DNA of 64,000 nucleotides from Serratia liquefaciens (GTDB lineage: Bacteria > Pseudomonadota > Gammaproteobacteria > Enterobacterales > Enterobacteriaceae): assembly GCA_012719855.1 (NCBI GenBank), contig JAAXZN010000007.1, positions 1 through 64,000 on the forward strand. The letters run 5' to 3'. Of this stretch, positions 39,733 through 47,792 are shown in pieces. Numbering within the stretch: the stretch's first letter is position 1; each line of letters starts with the position of its first letter. Under the pieces are notes generated by a model. The model saw nothing but the letters and a program-made list of their open reading frames with translations. It made no database searches and was not told where the DNA came from. Position numbers and translations under genes: made by a program.

Positions 39733-40585
39733 CAAGTGCCTTCCTCTTGGTGGGTTCTGGTTGATAGTTGTAGATGCCTTTAAACTTGCGGTAAGCCGCC
39801 GTGTAGAGCGCGGAGTAGAAAACATAAGGGCGGCGCAGGATTTTCAGATCCCACAGCCAAAAATTAACGTTGATATTCAGGTCGTCTAAAGATTCGGCCT
39901 GGTGCCACCACCCCAGCGGCAAATACAGCATCTCGCCGGGCTCTAAAATAAAGTCGCGGCGCTGCGGGATTTTTGCCGCCAAGCGGGGAAAACGCTGCGG
40001 GTCGATATTGTCAAAATCAAAAGCCTGGGATTTATCGCCGAACCCCTGCAGGATAGATCGCGGATAGTAATCTTTGCGGCCAGGAGGAAAAAGAATGAAC
40101 CGTTTTCTGCCCTGCAAAGAAATATTAAAGTTTTCCAGCTCATCGAAGTGGCTTTGGGTAAAGACCCCGTGGTAGCTGACCCATAAATTGGCGGCGTTCA
40201 ACCCACGACGGGAGGCCAACAGGGAAAAGGCATCGAAGCCAAGGATATTATTGACGTCCTCGGGGCGGTGCATAATATTGGAAACCACGCGATACCAGGT
40301 ATTGTTGTCGCTTTGGTACTCTTTATTTTCCAAAAAACCACGCAGCTGAATTTTCATGGTTTGCCAGCGTTCGGTGTTTTCTTTATTACTGGCCTCCCGG
40401 AATAAGGTGACATTGTCATCGCCCAGGCGTTGTGAAATCAGTTCACTCGCCCCTATGCTGGTATCAATGGGTAAATCGGTAATAATGACCGGGACGTCGG
40501 CTCGGAAAATAGCTTCAACACCAAAGGCGACGAACTCTTTAAAGGTCATGCGTGGAACGGGAACCCCCGTCGTTAACTGTTTCAC
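39719..40585 (-). CDS. JmjC/cupin-8-like Fe(II) 2-oxoglutarate-dependent oxygenase
   Basis: These enzymes hydroxylate proteins or small molecules. The 288-residue product carries a complete metal triad: His146 and Asp148 in TQSHFDELENFNISLQGRKR, and His228 in GEMLYLPLGWWHQAES. The Lys of GRKRFILFPP is the usual 2-oxoglutarate anchor. The first gene after the exporter, it follows after a 62-bp gap. Whether it acts on a pathway product or a peptide is unknown. Confidence 0.85.
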   Translation of the reverse strand: MKQLTTGVPVPRMTFKEFVAFGVEAIFRADVPVIITDLPIDTSIGASELISQRLGDDNVTLFREASNKENTERWQTMKIQLRGFLENKEYQSDNNTWYRVVSNIMHRPEDVNNILGFDAFSLLASRRGLNAANLWVSYHGVFTQSHFDELENFNISLQGRKRFILFPPGRKDYYPRSILQGFGDKSQAFDFDNIDPQRFPRLAAKIPQRRDFILEPGEMLYLPLGWWHQAESLDDLNINVNFWLWDLKILRRPYVFYSALYTAAYRKFKGIYNYQPEPTKRKALDEQP

Positions 40586-40647
40586 GATTGCCGTTTTCCT
40601 GTTTCGAAAATAATAATGTGAGGCCCCGCTATTCTGGGGCGTGGTTT

Positions 40648-41856
40648 TTATTTATTGCTGAGTAATTTCTGACTAAACAGGCTGGATAATAAAGCGAGTG
40701 TTCCGGCGGCCATGGCGACCCAGGCCACCTGACCCGCTCCGCTTTGATCGGAAAGCTGTCCGCCAAGCGAGACGCCCAGTGAAAAGCCCAGCCAACCGGC
40801 GCTGGACAACCAGGAGAAGCCTTCGGATAAACACCCTTTCGGCGTCAAGGATTCCAGCAGATTGCTGCAGGTGATCAATAACGGCGCCACCGACAGCCCG
40901 GCAATGAAAGCAGAAATGCCCATGACAACGGGAACGCTGGTGAAAATCAGGGGCAGCGTGCCGGCGCACAGGGTGGCGGAGGTGATAAGCAGCAGGCGGG
41001 GTTGCGATAAAGACCAGTTCATGGCGCCGTAGCAAGTGCCGCCCACCAGGCTGCCTGCGGCGCAAATGGACAACAGCACCCCGGCGAGGGTTGGATTGCC
41101 CACCTCTTTGGCGTAGGCGATCATCATGACGTCGATTGAGCCAAGAAACAGGCCTACCGCCGCATAGGAGATCATTAGCGCCCGTACCCAGACCATGCTG
41201 ATTGCCCGACGGTCGCTTTCTTCGCTCTTGTGCACAATAACCGGCTCAGAACGCCGATGTAACACCAGGGCCAGAGAACCGCTGAAGGTGAGCGCGGCGC
41301 ATAGCGCCAGCCCCGCTGCGGGATGCCATGCCGTGGCCAAAACAATGGCGATTAACGGCCCCAACAAGAAAATGATCTCATCAAGCACGGTTTCTAACGC
41401 GTACGCGGTTCGTAGCGCTTCGTCGGTCACCATGGCGGCCCAGCGAGTACGAATAAATCCATCCACCGGCACCGACGAACAACCGGTAGCAATGGCCGCC
41501 GCCATAATTGCCCATAAGTGCATATTCAGCAGCACCAGGCCAATTAACGAAAGGATCGCAATCACATGGCAGCAGCAGGTAATAATAAGCACCTTTCGCT
41601 GACTGAATTTATCGGCAAATCGGCCTAATACCGGGCTGGCTATCGCCTGCGTAATCATTAATGTTCCCGCCACGGTTCCGGCAATCCATAACGAGTCCAT
41701 AGTGGCGGAAATCAACATTATGCAACTGATGGACCGCATCGCCACCGGAAACCTGACCAGCAGGCCAAATAATGAAAGCGTCGCATGTCCGGGATCAGAC
41801 AATAATCGGGTATAAGAACCAAAACTGAACTTGGACTCAACGGCCTCTGTTTCCAT
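40648..41856 (-). CDS. MFS transporter, likely exporter of the operon's product
   Basis: The 402-residue protein has about twelve membrane helices. The loop between helices 2 and 3 has the MFS motif VLGRFADKFSQRKVLI. It is the first gene of the eight-gene minus-strand operon, a common place for an efflux gene in small-molecule clusters. No periplasmic partner is seen. Substrate unknown; export rather than uptake is an inference from context. Confidence 0.85.
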   Translation of the reverse strand: METEAVESKFSFGSYTRLLSDPGHATLSLFGLLVRFPVAMRSISCIMLISATMDSLWIAGTVAGTLMITQAIASPVLGRFADKFSQRKVLIITCCCHVIAILSLIGLVLLNMHLWAIMAAAIATGCSSVPVDGFIRTRWAAMVTDEALRTAYALETVLDEIIFLLGPLIAIVLATAWHPAAGLALCAALTFSGSLALVLHRRSEPVIVHKSEESDRRAISMVWVRALMISYAAVGLFLGSIDVMMIAYAKEVGNPTLAGVLLSICAAGSLVGGTCYGAMNWSLSQPRLLLITSATLCAGTLPLIFTSVPVVMGISAFIAGLSVAPLLITCSNLLESLTPKGCLSEGFSWLSSAGWLGFSLGVSLGGQLSDQSGAGQVAWVAMAAGTLALLSSLFSQKLLSNK

Positions 41857-42456
41857 AAGGTGCTCTCAAGAGAAATTCGCTAAAAAAACGAATGAATATA
41901 TCAATCGAACATACCCACTCATTTATTTGAACGGATACACTCAATGGAATAAATGATTTAAATATTTATTTATGCGCAACAATAAAGCGAAGGTAACGCG
42001 CTCAGGCGTTAACCCTTCCCGAATGGCGTTCAGGCCATAGGATATTGTTAGCGTTGAAATCATCCTGGTTAATAATGATTAATTCACCATCTTAAAAAGT
42101 CCCCGAAATTTATCATAAACAATTTTAATGCATGGGCATTAAGAATTAGCAACGCTAATCATTATTTACAAGAGCGTTTTTGCATCACATTGATGCGTTA
42201 TTGCATTTACAATTAAATACAGTGTGTTAGGTGTTAATTAAGGTGGAAATTATAATTTTCAGTCCGCGAATAACGCCCTTTGAACCAAACTCTCTGGGAC
42301 CTCTGGCGGTATAGCGGCGCAGAAAGCAGAAACTGTGCCGTAATCGTCATTTTTATTCCCTATTGGAGCCAAGTATTCCTGGCGCGCTTTATTTATGATG
42401 AAGGTTTGACGCGCGGGGACATTGGCCCTGACATTAACATCACGCTAGGAGAACAT
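41857..42456. other. 600-bp divergent control region between the MFS gene and the M24 peptidase gene
   Basis: AT-rich, with no gene seen; the frame open from TTG 42280 has no ribosome site and is not peptidase-like before 42457. Small inverted repeats include ATTAGCAACGCTAAT (42145-42159), whose half site recurs as TTAGCGTTGAAAT at 42048-42060, and GCATCACATTGATGC (42182-42196). These are candidate operators for a regulator that is not encoded in the cluster. Confidence 0.55.
42190..42218 (+). promoter_or_regulatory. Candidate sigma-70 promoter for the M24 peptidase gene
   Basis: TTGATG, 17 bases, TTAAAT. The inverted repeat GCATCACATTGATGC covers the -35 box, which would suit repression. 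The transcript would have a leader of roughly 230 bases before the ATG at 42457. Confidence 0.4.
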
Positions 42457-43683
42457 ATGGCTACAGGCATTGGCGGTTGTACGCCACAACAGGCCCTGGA
42501 ACAGCTGCAACCGCTCACGGACAACCCGCCTGAAATCGCCGCGGTGGAATACCGGCAACGCATTCAGCACGCACAGCGCCTGATGCGCGACAACGGCATT
42601 GACGCCTGCTACCTCAATGCCGGCAGCAATCTGCTCTATTTTACCGGTACCTCCTGGTCGCCCAGCGAACGTATGGTGGGCGCGGTGATCCCGGCCGAGG
42701 GGGAAATCGCCTATATTGTGCCCTGGTTTGAGATCGGCACGTTCAGGGATACGCAGGTGATTGAGGGGGAAATATTTAGCTGGCATGAGGAAGAAGATCC
42801 CTATCGGTTGTTCTTCACCGTACTGGCCGCGCGTGGGCTGACAGGCTCAGGCCGCCAACTCAAAGTGGCCATTTGCGAAACCGCGTCGGTTACGCTGTTC
42901 CTCGGCCTGCAACAGCATGCCGGTGAGATAAAGTTGGTCAGCGCCCAGCCGGTCACCGGGTACTGCCGCAGCCGCAAATCGGCGGCTGAAATTGCGCTGA
43001 TGCAAACCGCGAATAACATTACTCTGCGGGTCCAACAGGCGGCGGCAAGCATATTGCGCCCAGGGATCACCGCCAGAGAGCTGGTCGATTTTGTCGATCA
43101 GGCCCATCGCAAAATGGGCACCACCGGCTCTTACTTCTGCATTGCACTGTTCGGATCCGATAGCGCGTTTCCTCATGGCGTAAAAGCCCCCAACCCGCTG
43201 CAATATAACGATGTCGTGCTGCTGGATACCGGCTGCCGCTACAAGGGGTACCTGTCCGATATCACCCGAACTTATGTGTACGGCGAAGCCAACCCACGCC
43301 AACGCTTTGCCTGGCAGGCTGAACATGATGCGCAGGCTGCGGCATTTGCCGTTATCGCGCCCGGCGTACCCTGCCATAAAGTGGATGACGCCGCGCGCGA
43401 AGCGCTGATTTCTCATGGTTTTGGGCCGGATTATCAACTGCCGGGGCTGCCGCACCGCACCGGGCACGGTATCGGGCTGGACATTCATGAAGCGCCGTAT
43501 CTGATCCGCAAGCAGCAGGAGCCGCTCGACGTGGGCATGTGCGCCAGTATCGAACCCATGCTATGCCTGCCGGGCGAGTTTGGCATTCGTCTTGAGGATC
43601 ATTTCTACGTCACTGAAAACGGGGCACGCTGGTTTACCCCCCCGGCAAAATCTATTGATGATCCCTTTGGTTTAGCCTCCTGA
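42457..43683 (+). CDS. M24-family metallopeptidase (Xaa-Pro dipeptidase / ectoine-hydrolase-like)
   Basis: The start at 42457 has AGGAG 5 bases upstream and gives 408 residues. The N-terminal creatinase-like domain spans about 30-165. The C-terminal pita-bread domain has all five dimetal ligands: Asp in VVLLDTGC, Asp in LSDITRTY, His in RTGHGIGLDIHE, Glu in SIEPML and Glu in IRLEDHF. Family members cut Xaa-Pro peptides or hydrolyse creatine- or ectoine-like amides. It is divergent from the operon at 34-42 kb and upstream of the microcin-like gene, but a link to either is only positional. A hairpin follows the stop. Confidence 0.85.
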   Translation: MATGIGGCTPQQALEQLQPLTDNPPEIAAVEYRQRIQHAQRLMRDNGIDACYLNAGSNLLYFTGTSWSPSERMVGAVIPAEGEIAYIVPWFEIGTFRDTQVIEGEIFSWHEEEDPYRLFFTVLAARGLTGSGRQLKVAICETASVTLFLGLQQHAGEIKLVSAQPVTGYCRSRKSAAEIALMQTANNITLRVQQAAASILRPGITARELVDFVDQAHRKMGTTGSYFCIALFGSDSAFPHGVKAPNPLQYNDVVLLDTGCRYKGYLSDITRTYVYGEANPRQRFAWQAEHDAQAAAFAVIAPGVPCHKVDDAAREALISHGFGPDYQLPGLPHRTGHGIGLDIHEAPYLIRKQQEPLDVGMCASIEPMLCLPGEFGIRLEDHFYVTENGARWFTPPAKSIDDPFGLAS

Positions 43684-43689
43684 TCTCCC

Positions 43690-43712
43690 TTCGGGCGGCG
43701 ATGCCGCCCGAA
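43690..43712 (+). terminator. Hairpin after the M24 peptidase gene
   Basis: TTCGGGCGGC and GCCGCCCGAA form a perfect 10-bp stem with a 3-base loop, 6 bp past the stop. AATTAAAA follows rather than a T-run. It suggests the microcin-like gene has its own promoter. Confidence 0.6.
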
Positions 43713-43842
43713 TTAAAAGATAAGCCGGCCAATAAAAATAGCGGTTACTTATATCGATTTAATTTAATCGGATTATTTAATTCTTCAGGTTAATATAACC
43801 ATTAATTTATAAAACCACCCTGACCCAAGAATAAAATAACGG

Positions 43843-43871
43843 TTGATATAGAAAATGACTTGAGCTAATAA
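43843..43871 (+). promoter_or_regulatory. Candidate sigma-70 promoter for the microcin-like gene
   Basis: TTGATA, 17 bases, TAATAA, ending 58 bases before the ATG. A second -10-like TATAAT at 43894-43899 lacks a good -35. The region 43713-43929 is very AT-rich and holds no other feature. Confidence 0.45.
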
Positions 43872-43929
43872 TCAATCGACCTTCAAGGATAGATATAATA
43901 AAAAATCACAAATTAAAAAGGAGTGAGTT

Positions 43930-44280
43930 ATGAAAACAATTGATTCTGCGTTGTTAGGGACTATCGCCGGCGGTCGCGGCAATAATGGCGGCGACCGTGC
44001 GGACAACAGCCGCAGGAATAGAGGGAAAAACAACGGCGGTAATCAGGGGCGTTCAGGCGATTACTATGCTAAAAACACCTCGGAAGACTGCATCAATGGC
44101 ATGGTGGCCGGCGCGGCTTTAGGGGCATTCGGAGGATTGCCCGGGGCGGCGATGGGGTTGATTGGCGGTGCGGTGACCGGCGGCTGTTTCAAAGATGCCA
44201 ACAGGGGCGGCGGTAACGTAGGCATGGGGAAAGGCGGAAATAAATGCGGCTCCAGTGCCGGCGGCAAGTGTTCCTGGTAG
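43930..44280 (+). CDS. Microcin-like precursor peptide with a double-glycine leader
   Basis: This 116-residue product has not been recognised as a known protein. It begins MKTIDSALLGTIAGG, which has the layout of class II microcin/bacteriocin leaders (short, M-K/R-x-hydrophobic, ending GG at 14-15). The predicted mature part is 101 residues. It has a Gly/Asn/Arg-rich hydrophilic stretch (16-45), a Gly/Ala-rich hydrophobic segment with GxxxG spacing (about 58-86), and a Gly-rich tail with Cys and Ser ending GGKCSW. Four cysteines could form disulfides. A strong AAGGAG site precedes the ATG. No peptidase-ABC exporter is in the window. A glycine-rich cell-surface protein is the alternative. Confidence 0.65.
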   Translation: MKTIDSALLGTIAGGRGNNGGDRADNSRRNRGKNNGGNQGRSGDYYAKNTSEDCINGMVAGAALGAFGGLPGAAMGLIGGAVTGGCFKDANRGGGNVGMGKGGNKCGSSAGGKCSW

Positions 44281-44338
44281 GCATTAAGCTTAAAGAAAAT
44301 AACAGCGGGCAGGCCTTTCGTCGTTCTCAGGTGATCAC

Positions 44339-44554
44339 ATGAATAATAAAGCGCTAAAAATAATATCAGTTGTTATAGGTATATTTTTATCTTCTTCCTT
44401 GCTAAGCGGGGCCGGAGTAGGCTTTTCAACATGGTATCCCGCGCCGAGGGGAATTTCCGTCCTGTTGGTTTCAATTGGCTGCGCTGTGGCCATGGTACGG
44501 TTTATATATTTAATAATTAGATTCATTTTCGGCAAGCCACACCAGGGAAGCTGA
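44339..44554 (+). CDS. Small two-helix membrane protein, possible immunity protein
   Basis: The 71-residue product has two predicted membrane helices, about 7-28 (KIISVVIGIFLSSSLLSGAG) and 38-63 (GISVLLVSIGCAVAMVRFIY), with a basic tail. Size and topology fit microcin immunity proteins, which are usually encoded just downstream of the precursor, here after 58 bp on the same strand. No family was recognised. The immunity role is inferred from position and shape only. Confidence 0.55.
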   Translation: MNNKALKIISVVIGIFLSSSLLSGAGVGFSTWYPAPRGISVLLVSIGCAVAMVRFIYLIIRFIFGKPHQGS

Positions 44555-44594
44555 TTTATCTATTGTTTAACACCATGTTCCCCTCCGTTAATGC

Positions 44595-44622
44595 AAGGCG
44601 GCAGTTATTTCCCTGCCGCCTT
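44595..44622. terminator. Bidirectional terminator between the small membrane protein gene and norR
   Basis: AAGGCGGCAG and CTGCCGCCTT form a perfect 10-bp stem with an 8-base loop. It is placed between convergent genes, with TATT following on the plus strand. Confidence 0.75.
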
Positions 44623-44655
44623 ATTCCCTCTAAGCGTCTTTAACTGCAATCCAAA

Positions 44656-46179
44656 TCATTTTATATTCAGGCGTTTGGCCAGCCGATGCAGATTGCCACT
44701 GTCCAACTTTAATTTACGCGCCGTGGCGGCCCAGTTCATGTCGCATTCAGCCAAGGCTTTTTGAATCACGCTACGCTGAAAATGTTGCGTCATCGTGGCG
44801 AGATCGGCCTGAATAAGCGTCTCCGACAGTGCCGGGTCGGGAATGTCCACCGATAAGGCCCCCACTTGCAGATTAAAATGCGGCGGTAACAGTTCCAGCT
44901 CACCGCTGTTTTGCGCCGCGCGCGCCAAAATGGCAGCCCGATAGATCGCATGTTCCAGTTCGCGAATATTGCCGGGCCACGCATACTGCTCAAGCACCAG
45001 CAGCGCCTGGGCGGAAAGCGTTAACTGCGTCAGCCCCAGCTTAATGCGGCAACGCTCGCAAAAATATCCCGCCAGCAAGGCAATGTCGCTGCTCCGTTCA
45101 CGCAGCGGCGGTACCGCAATCGGGAAGACGCTCAGCCGATGGTATAAATCCAGCCGAAACTGCCCCTCGACCGCCGCACGTTTAAGATCGCGATTGGTTG
45201 CCGCCAATACGCGCACATTAACTCGCTTTATTCGATCATCGCCGACCCGCTGCAGGTCGCCGTATTGGATCACCCGCAGCAATTTGGCCTGTAGCGACAA
45301 CGACAGCTCACCAATCTCATCGAGGAACAAAGTACCCTTGTCCGCCATTTCAAATTTGCCGGCGCGGTGCTGAATAGCACCGGTAAATGCGCCTTTTACG
45401 TGGCCGAACAGCTCGCTTTCCGCCACGCTCTCCGGCAGCGCGGCGCAGTTAAGGTAGACCAGCGGATGGTCAGCGCGTGCCGACCCCTGATGAATTGCCC
45501 GCACCACCAGCTCTTTACCGACCCCGGTCTCCCCGGTGATCAATACGTTGAGTTCGGATCCGGCAACAATACCGATTTCCTGCTTGAGCTGTTGCATAAC
45601 CGGGGCCAGCCCGATGATTTCACCGTTTTCTCTCGGAGTGCTGCCTCCGCCTGAGGCCAACGGTGGCAAGGCCTGGCTTTCTAACGCCTCCATCAGTAAC
45701 GCATTGTTTAGCGCCCCCGCCGCCAAGGCGCTGATCAGCCGCAGTTCTTCATCGCTGAAGCGATCGAATTGCTGCGGGTTGAGGCTATCAAAGGTCAGCG
45801 CGCCGATTAAATCCTGTTCGGCAAACAGCGGTAATCCAATGCAGGCATGCACCTTGAGTTCGTCATGGCCAGGGATCAGCCCATCGTAGGGATCCGGCAA
45901 ATCGCTATCCGCCGGGAAACGCACCACATCACCGGCGCGAGCAATGGCTTCCAGGCGCGGATGCGCATCCAGAGCGAAGCGACGCCCGAGGACGTCCTGA
46001 GCCAGGCCATCGATGGCCAGCGGGCGGAATTGTTGACCTTCAAAACGCAGTAAGGCCGAAGCGTCACAGCGCAGCAGGCGGCGCAGGCTGTTGATTAACC
46101 GTTGAAAACGGTCGCCTTGCGTCAGCCCGCTTTGTAATTCGATAGCGATGGCGGCAAGCGATTGTATGGAGAGGGACAT
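44656..46179 (-). CDS. norR: NorR, nitric-oxide-sensing sigma-54 activator
   Basis: NorR senses NO through a non-heme iron and activates norVW. I start at 46179 ([16 protein letters not shown]), which aligns with E. coli MSFSVDVLANIAIELQ; the frame begins at 46188. The 507-residue product has a GAF domain (1-170, [20 protein letters not shown]), an AAA+ domain with Walker [11 protein letters not shown] and the sigma-54 contact loop GAFTGA, and a Fis-type helix-turn-helix at the C-terminus. It is divergent from norV. It appears intact. Confidence 0.97.
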   Translation of the reverse strand: MSLSIQSLAAIAIELQSGLTQGDRFQRLINSLRRLLRCDASALLRFEGQQFRPLAIDGLAQDVLGRRFALDAHPRLEAIARAGDVVRFPADSDLPDPYDGLIPGHDELKVHACIGLPLFAEQDLIGALTFDSLNPQQFDRFSDEELRLISALAAGALNNALLMEALESQALPPLASGGGSTPRENGEIIGLAPVMQQLKQEIGIVAGSELNVLITGETGVGKELVVRAIHQGSARADHPLVYLNCAALPESVAESELFGHVKGAFTGAIQHRAGKFEMADKGTLFLDEIGELSLSLQAKLLRVIQYGDLQRVGDDRIKRVNVRVLAATNRDLKRAAVEGQFRLDLYHRLSVFPIAVPPLRERSSDIALLAGYFCERCRIKLGLTQLTLSAQALLVLEQYAWPGNIRELEHAIYRAAILARAAQNSGELELLPPHFNLQVGALSVDIPDPALSETLIQADLATMTQHFQRSVIQKALAECDMNWAATARKLKLDSGNLHRLAKRLNIK

Positions 46180-46183
46180 GATT

Positions 46184-46238
46184 GTCATTCCGACACTGAG
46201 TTGTCATAAAGACAATGCTACGCCGATGTCAAAACGAC
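46184..46238. promoter_or_regulatory. Three NorR enhancer sites upstream of norVW
   Basis: GTCATTCCGAC (46184-46194), GTCATAAAGAC (46203-46213) and GTCAAAACGAC (46228-46238) each fit the NorR core GT-N7-AC. Three sites are also known at the E. coli norVW promoter. The first overlaps the norR translation start region, allowing autorepression. Confidence 0.9.
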
Positions 46239-46281
46239 ATCAATGATTTAATAATCATTAAAAAAACAATAATATATCAAT

Positions 46282-46297
46282 TGGCACGCCGTTTGCT
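46282..46297 (+). promoter_or_regulatory. Sigma-54 promoter of norVW
   Basis: TGGCACGCCGTTTGCT matches the -24/-12 consensus (TGGCAC-N5-TTGCT) exactly. It lies 44 bp downstream of the last NorR site. Confidence 0.93.
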
Positions 46298-46342
46298 CAC
46301 TACGGGTATCGAAACGTAATAACCGACAAAAAGGTAATGAGC

Positions 46343-47792
46343 ATGGCAATTCAGGTAAAAAACAATATCCAGTGGGTTGGGCAACGTGACTGGGAAGTCC
46401 GAGATTTTCATGGGACAGAGTACAAAACCCTGAAGGGCAGCAGCTATAACAGCTACCTGATCCGTGAAGAAAAAACCGTGTTGATCGACACGGTAGACCA
46501 TAAATTCAGCCGCGAGTTTGTGCAAAATCTGGCGGCGGAAATCGACCTTAATACCCTCGATTACATCATCATCAATCACGCAGAAGAAGATCATGCCGGG
46601 GCCCTGACGGAGCTGATGGCGCAGATCCCGGGCACCCCGATTTACTGCACCGAAAATGGTATCGATTCAATCACCGGTCACCACCATCACCCCGAATGGA
46701 ACTTCCAGGTGGTGCATACCGGCGACAGCCTGGATATCGGCAACGGCAAACAGCTGATCTTCGTTGAAACCCCCATGCTGCACTGGCCGGACAGTATGAT
46801 GACCTACCTGACCGGCGATGCGGTGCTGTTCAGCAATGACGCCTTTGGTCAGCACTATTGCGATGAGCATCTGTTTAACGACGAGGTGGATCAAAACGAA
46901 CTGTTCGAACAATGCCAGCGGTATTACGCCAATATCCTGACGCCCTTCAGCCGGCTGGTGACGCCAAAAATTAATGAAATCCTCGGTTTCAATCTGCCGG
47001 TCGCGCCATACCACCTCGCACGGGGTGGTATGGCGCGACAATCCGACGCAGATTGTGCACCGCTATTTAGAATGGGCCGCCGATTATCAGGAAGATCGCA
47101 TCACGCTGTTTTACGACACCATGTCCAACAATACCCGCATGATGGCGGACGCTATCGCGCAGGGCATCAACGAAGCCGATCCGCGCGTGGCGGTGAAGAT
47201 TTTTAACGTGGCGCGACACGACAAGAACGACATCCTGACCCATGTATTCCGTTCCAAGGGCGTGCTGGTAGGCTCTTCGACCATGAATAACGTGATGATG
47301 CCCAAGGTCGCCGGGCTGTTGGAGGAGATCACCGGGATGCGTTTTCGCAGCAAAAAAGCCTCGGCCTTCGGCAGCTATGGCTGGAACGGCGGCGCGGTCG
47401 ATCGCATTCAAACCCGCTTAATGGATTGCGGTTTCGAAACCACGCTGGCACTGAAGGCCAAATGGCGTCCTGACGGTGACACGCTGGAAATCTGTCGCCA
47501 ACATGGCCGGGATATCGCGCGTCAATGGGCATTAACCCCCTTGCCTGCCACTGCCCCCACGTCGATAGCACCTCCCGCTCAGCCACAGCCTGAAAAAGCA
47601 GATAGCGATGCCGACCTGGGGCCTCGGATGCAATGCAGCGTTTGCCTGTGGATCTACGATCCGAAAGTGGGTGAACCTATGCAGGATGTGGCCCCCGGAA
47701 CCTGCTGGCAAGACGTGCCGGATGACTTCCTGTGCCCGGAATGCTCCATGGGCAAAGACGTATTCGATCCGCTTGCTACGGAGGCAAAATGA
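46343..47792 (+). pseudogene. norV: norV (flavorubredoxin, NO reductase) split by a frameshift
   Basis: NorV reduces NO to N2O. The first part (46343 onward, [20 protein letters not shown]) holds the beta-lactamase-like di-iron domain with HAEEDHAG and matches E. coli up to ILGFNLPV. There the frame changes: the original frame runs to a stop at 47206 with unrelated residues. The second frame resumes at [15 protein letters not shown] and encodes the flavodoxin domain ([11 protein letters not shown]) and rubredoxin ([15 protein letters not shown]) to 47792. Ten bases replace the expected twelve (DMIA in E. coli), a net loss of two. The break coincides with a perfect inverted repeat at 47000-47039. 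A full-length protein cannot be made, so NO reduction by this path is probably lost unless the frame is corrected. Confidence 0.9.
47000..47039. repeat. Perfect 16-bp inverted repeat at the norV frameshift
   Basis: Left arm GTCGCGCCATACCACC (47000-47015), loop TCGCACGG, right arm GGTGGTATGGCGCGAC (47024-47039). The right arm is normal norV coding sequence (VVWRD). The left arm replaces the codons for the conserved DMIA, and is the exact reverse complement of the right arm. Confidence 0.95.

Noticed and set aside
42280..42456. N-terminal extension of the M24 peptidase from a TTG codon
   Set aside because: No ribosome site and residues unlike the family; ATG 42457 has AGGAG upstream and gives a normal-length protein.
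43930..44280. Glycine-rich RNA-binding or structural protein
   Set aside because: No RNP motifs; the GG leader, hydrophobic core, cysteines and adjacent two-helix protein fit a bacteriocin better, though not proven.
46991..47039. Programmed ribosomal frameshift in norV
   Set aside because: No slippery heptamer or homopolymer run at the junction, and NorV homologues are uninterrupted; the perfect inverted repeat with a net two-base loss fits a mutation better.
47732..47788. Longer N-terminus of NorW
   Set aside because: Overlaps the rubredoxin coding end of norV and precedes the FAD motif with unrelated residues; ATG 47789 overlaps the norV stop and has GGAGG.
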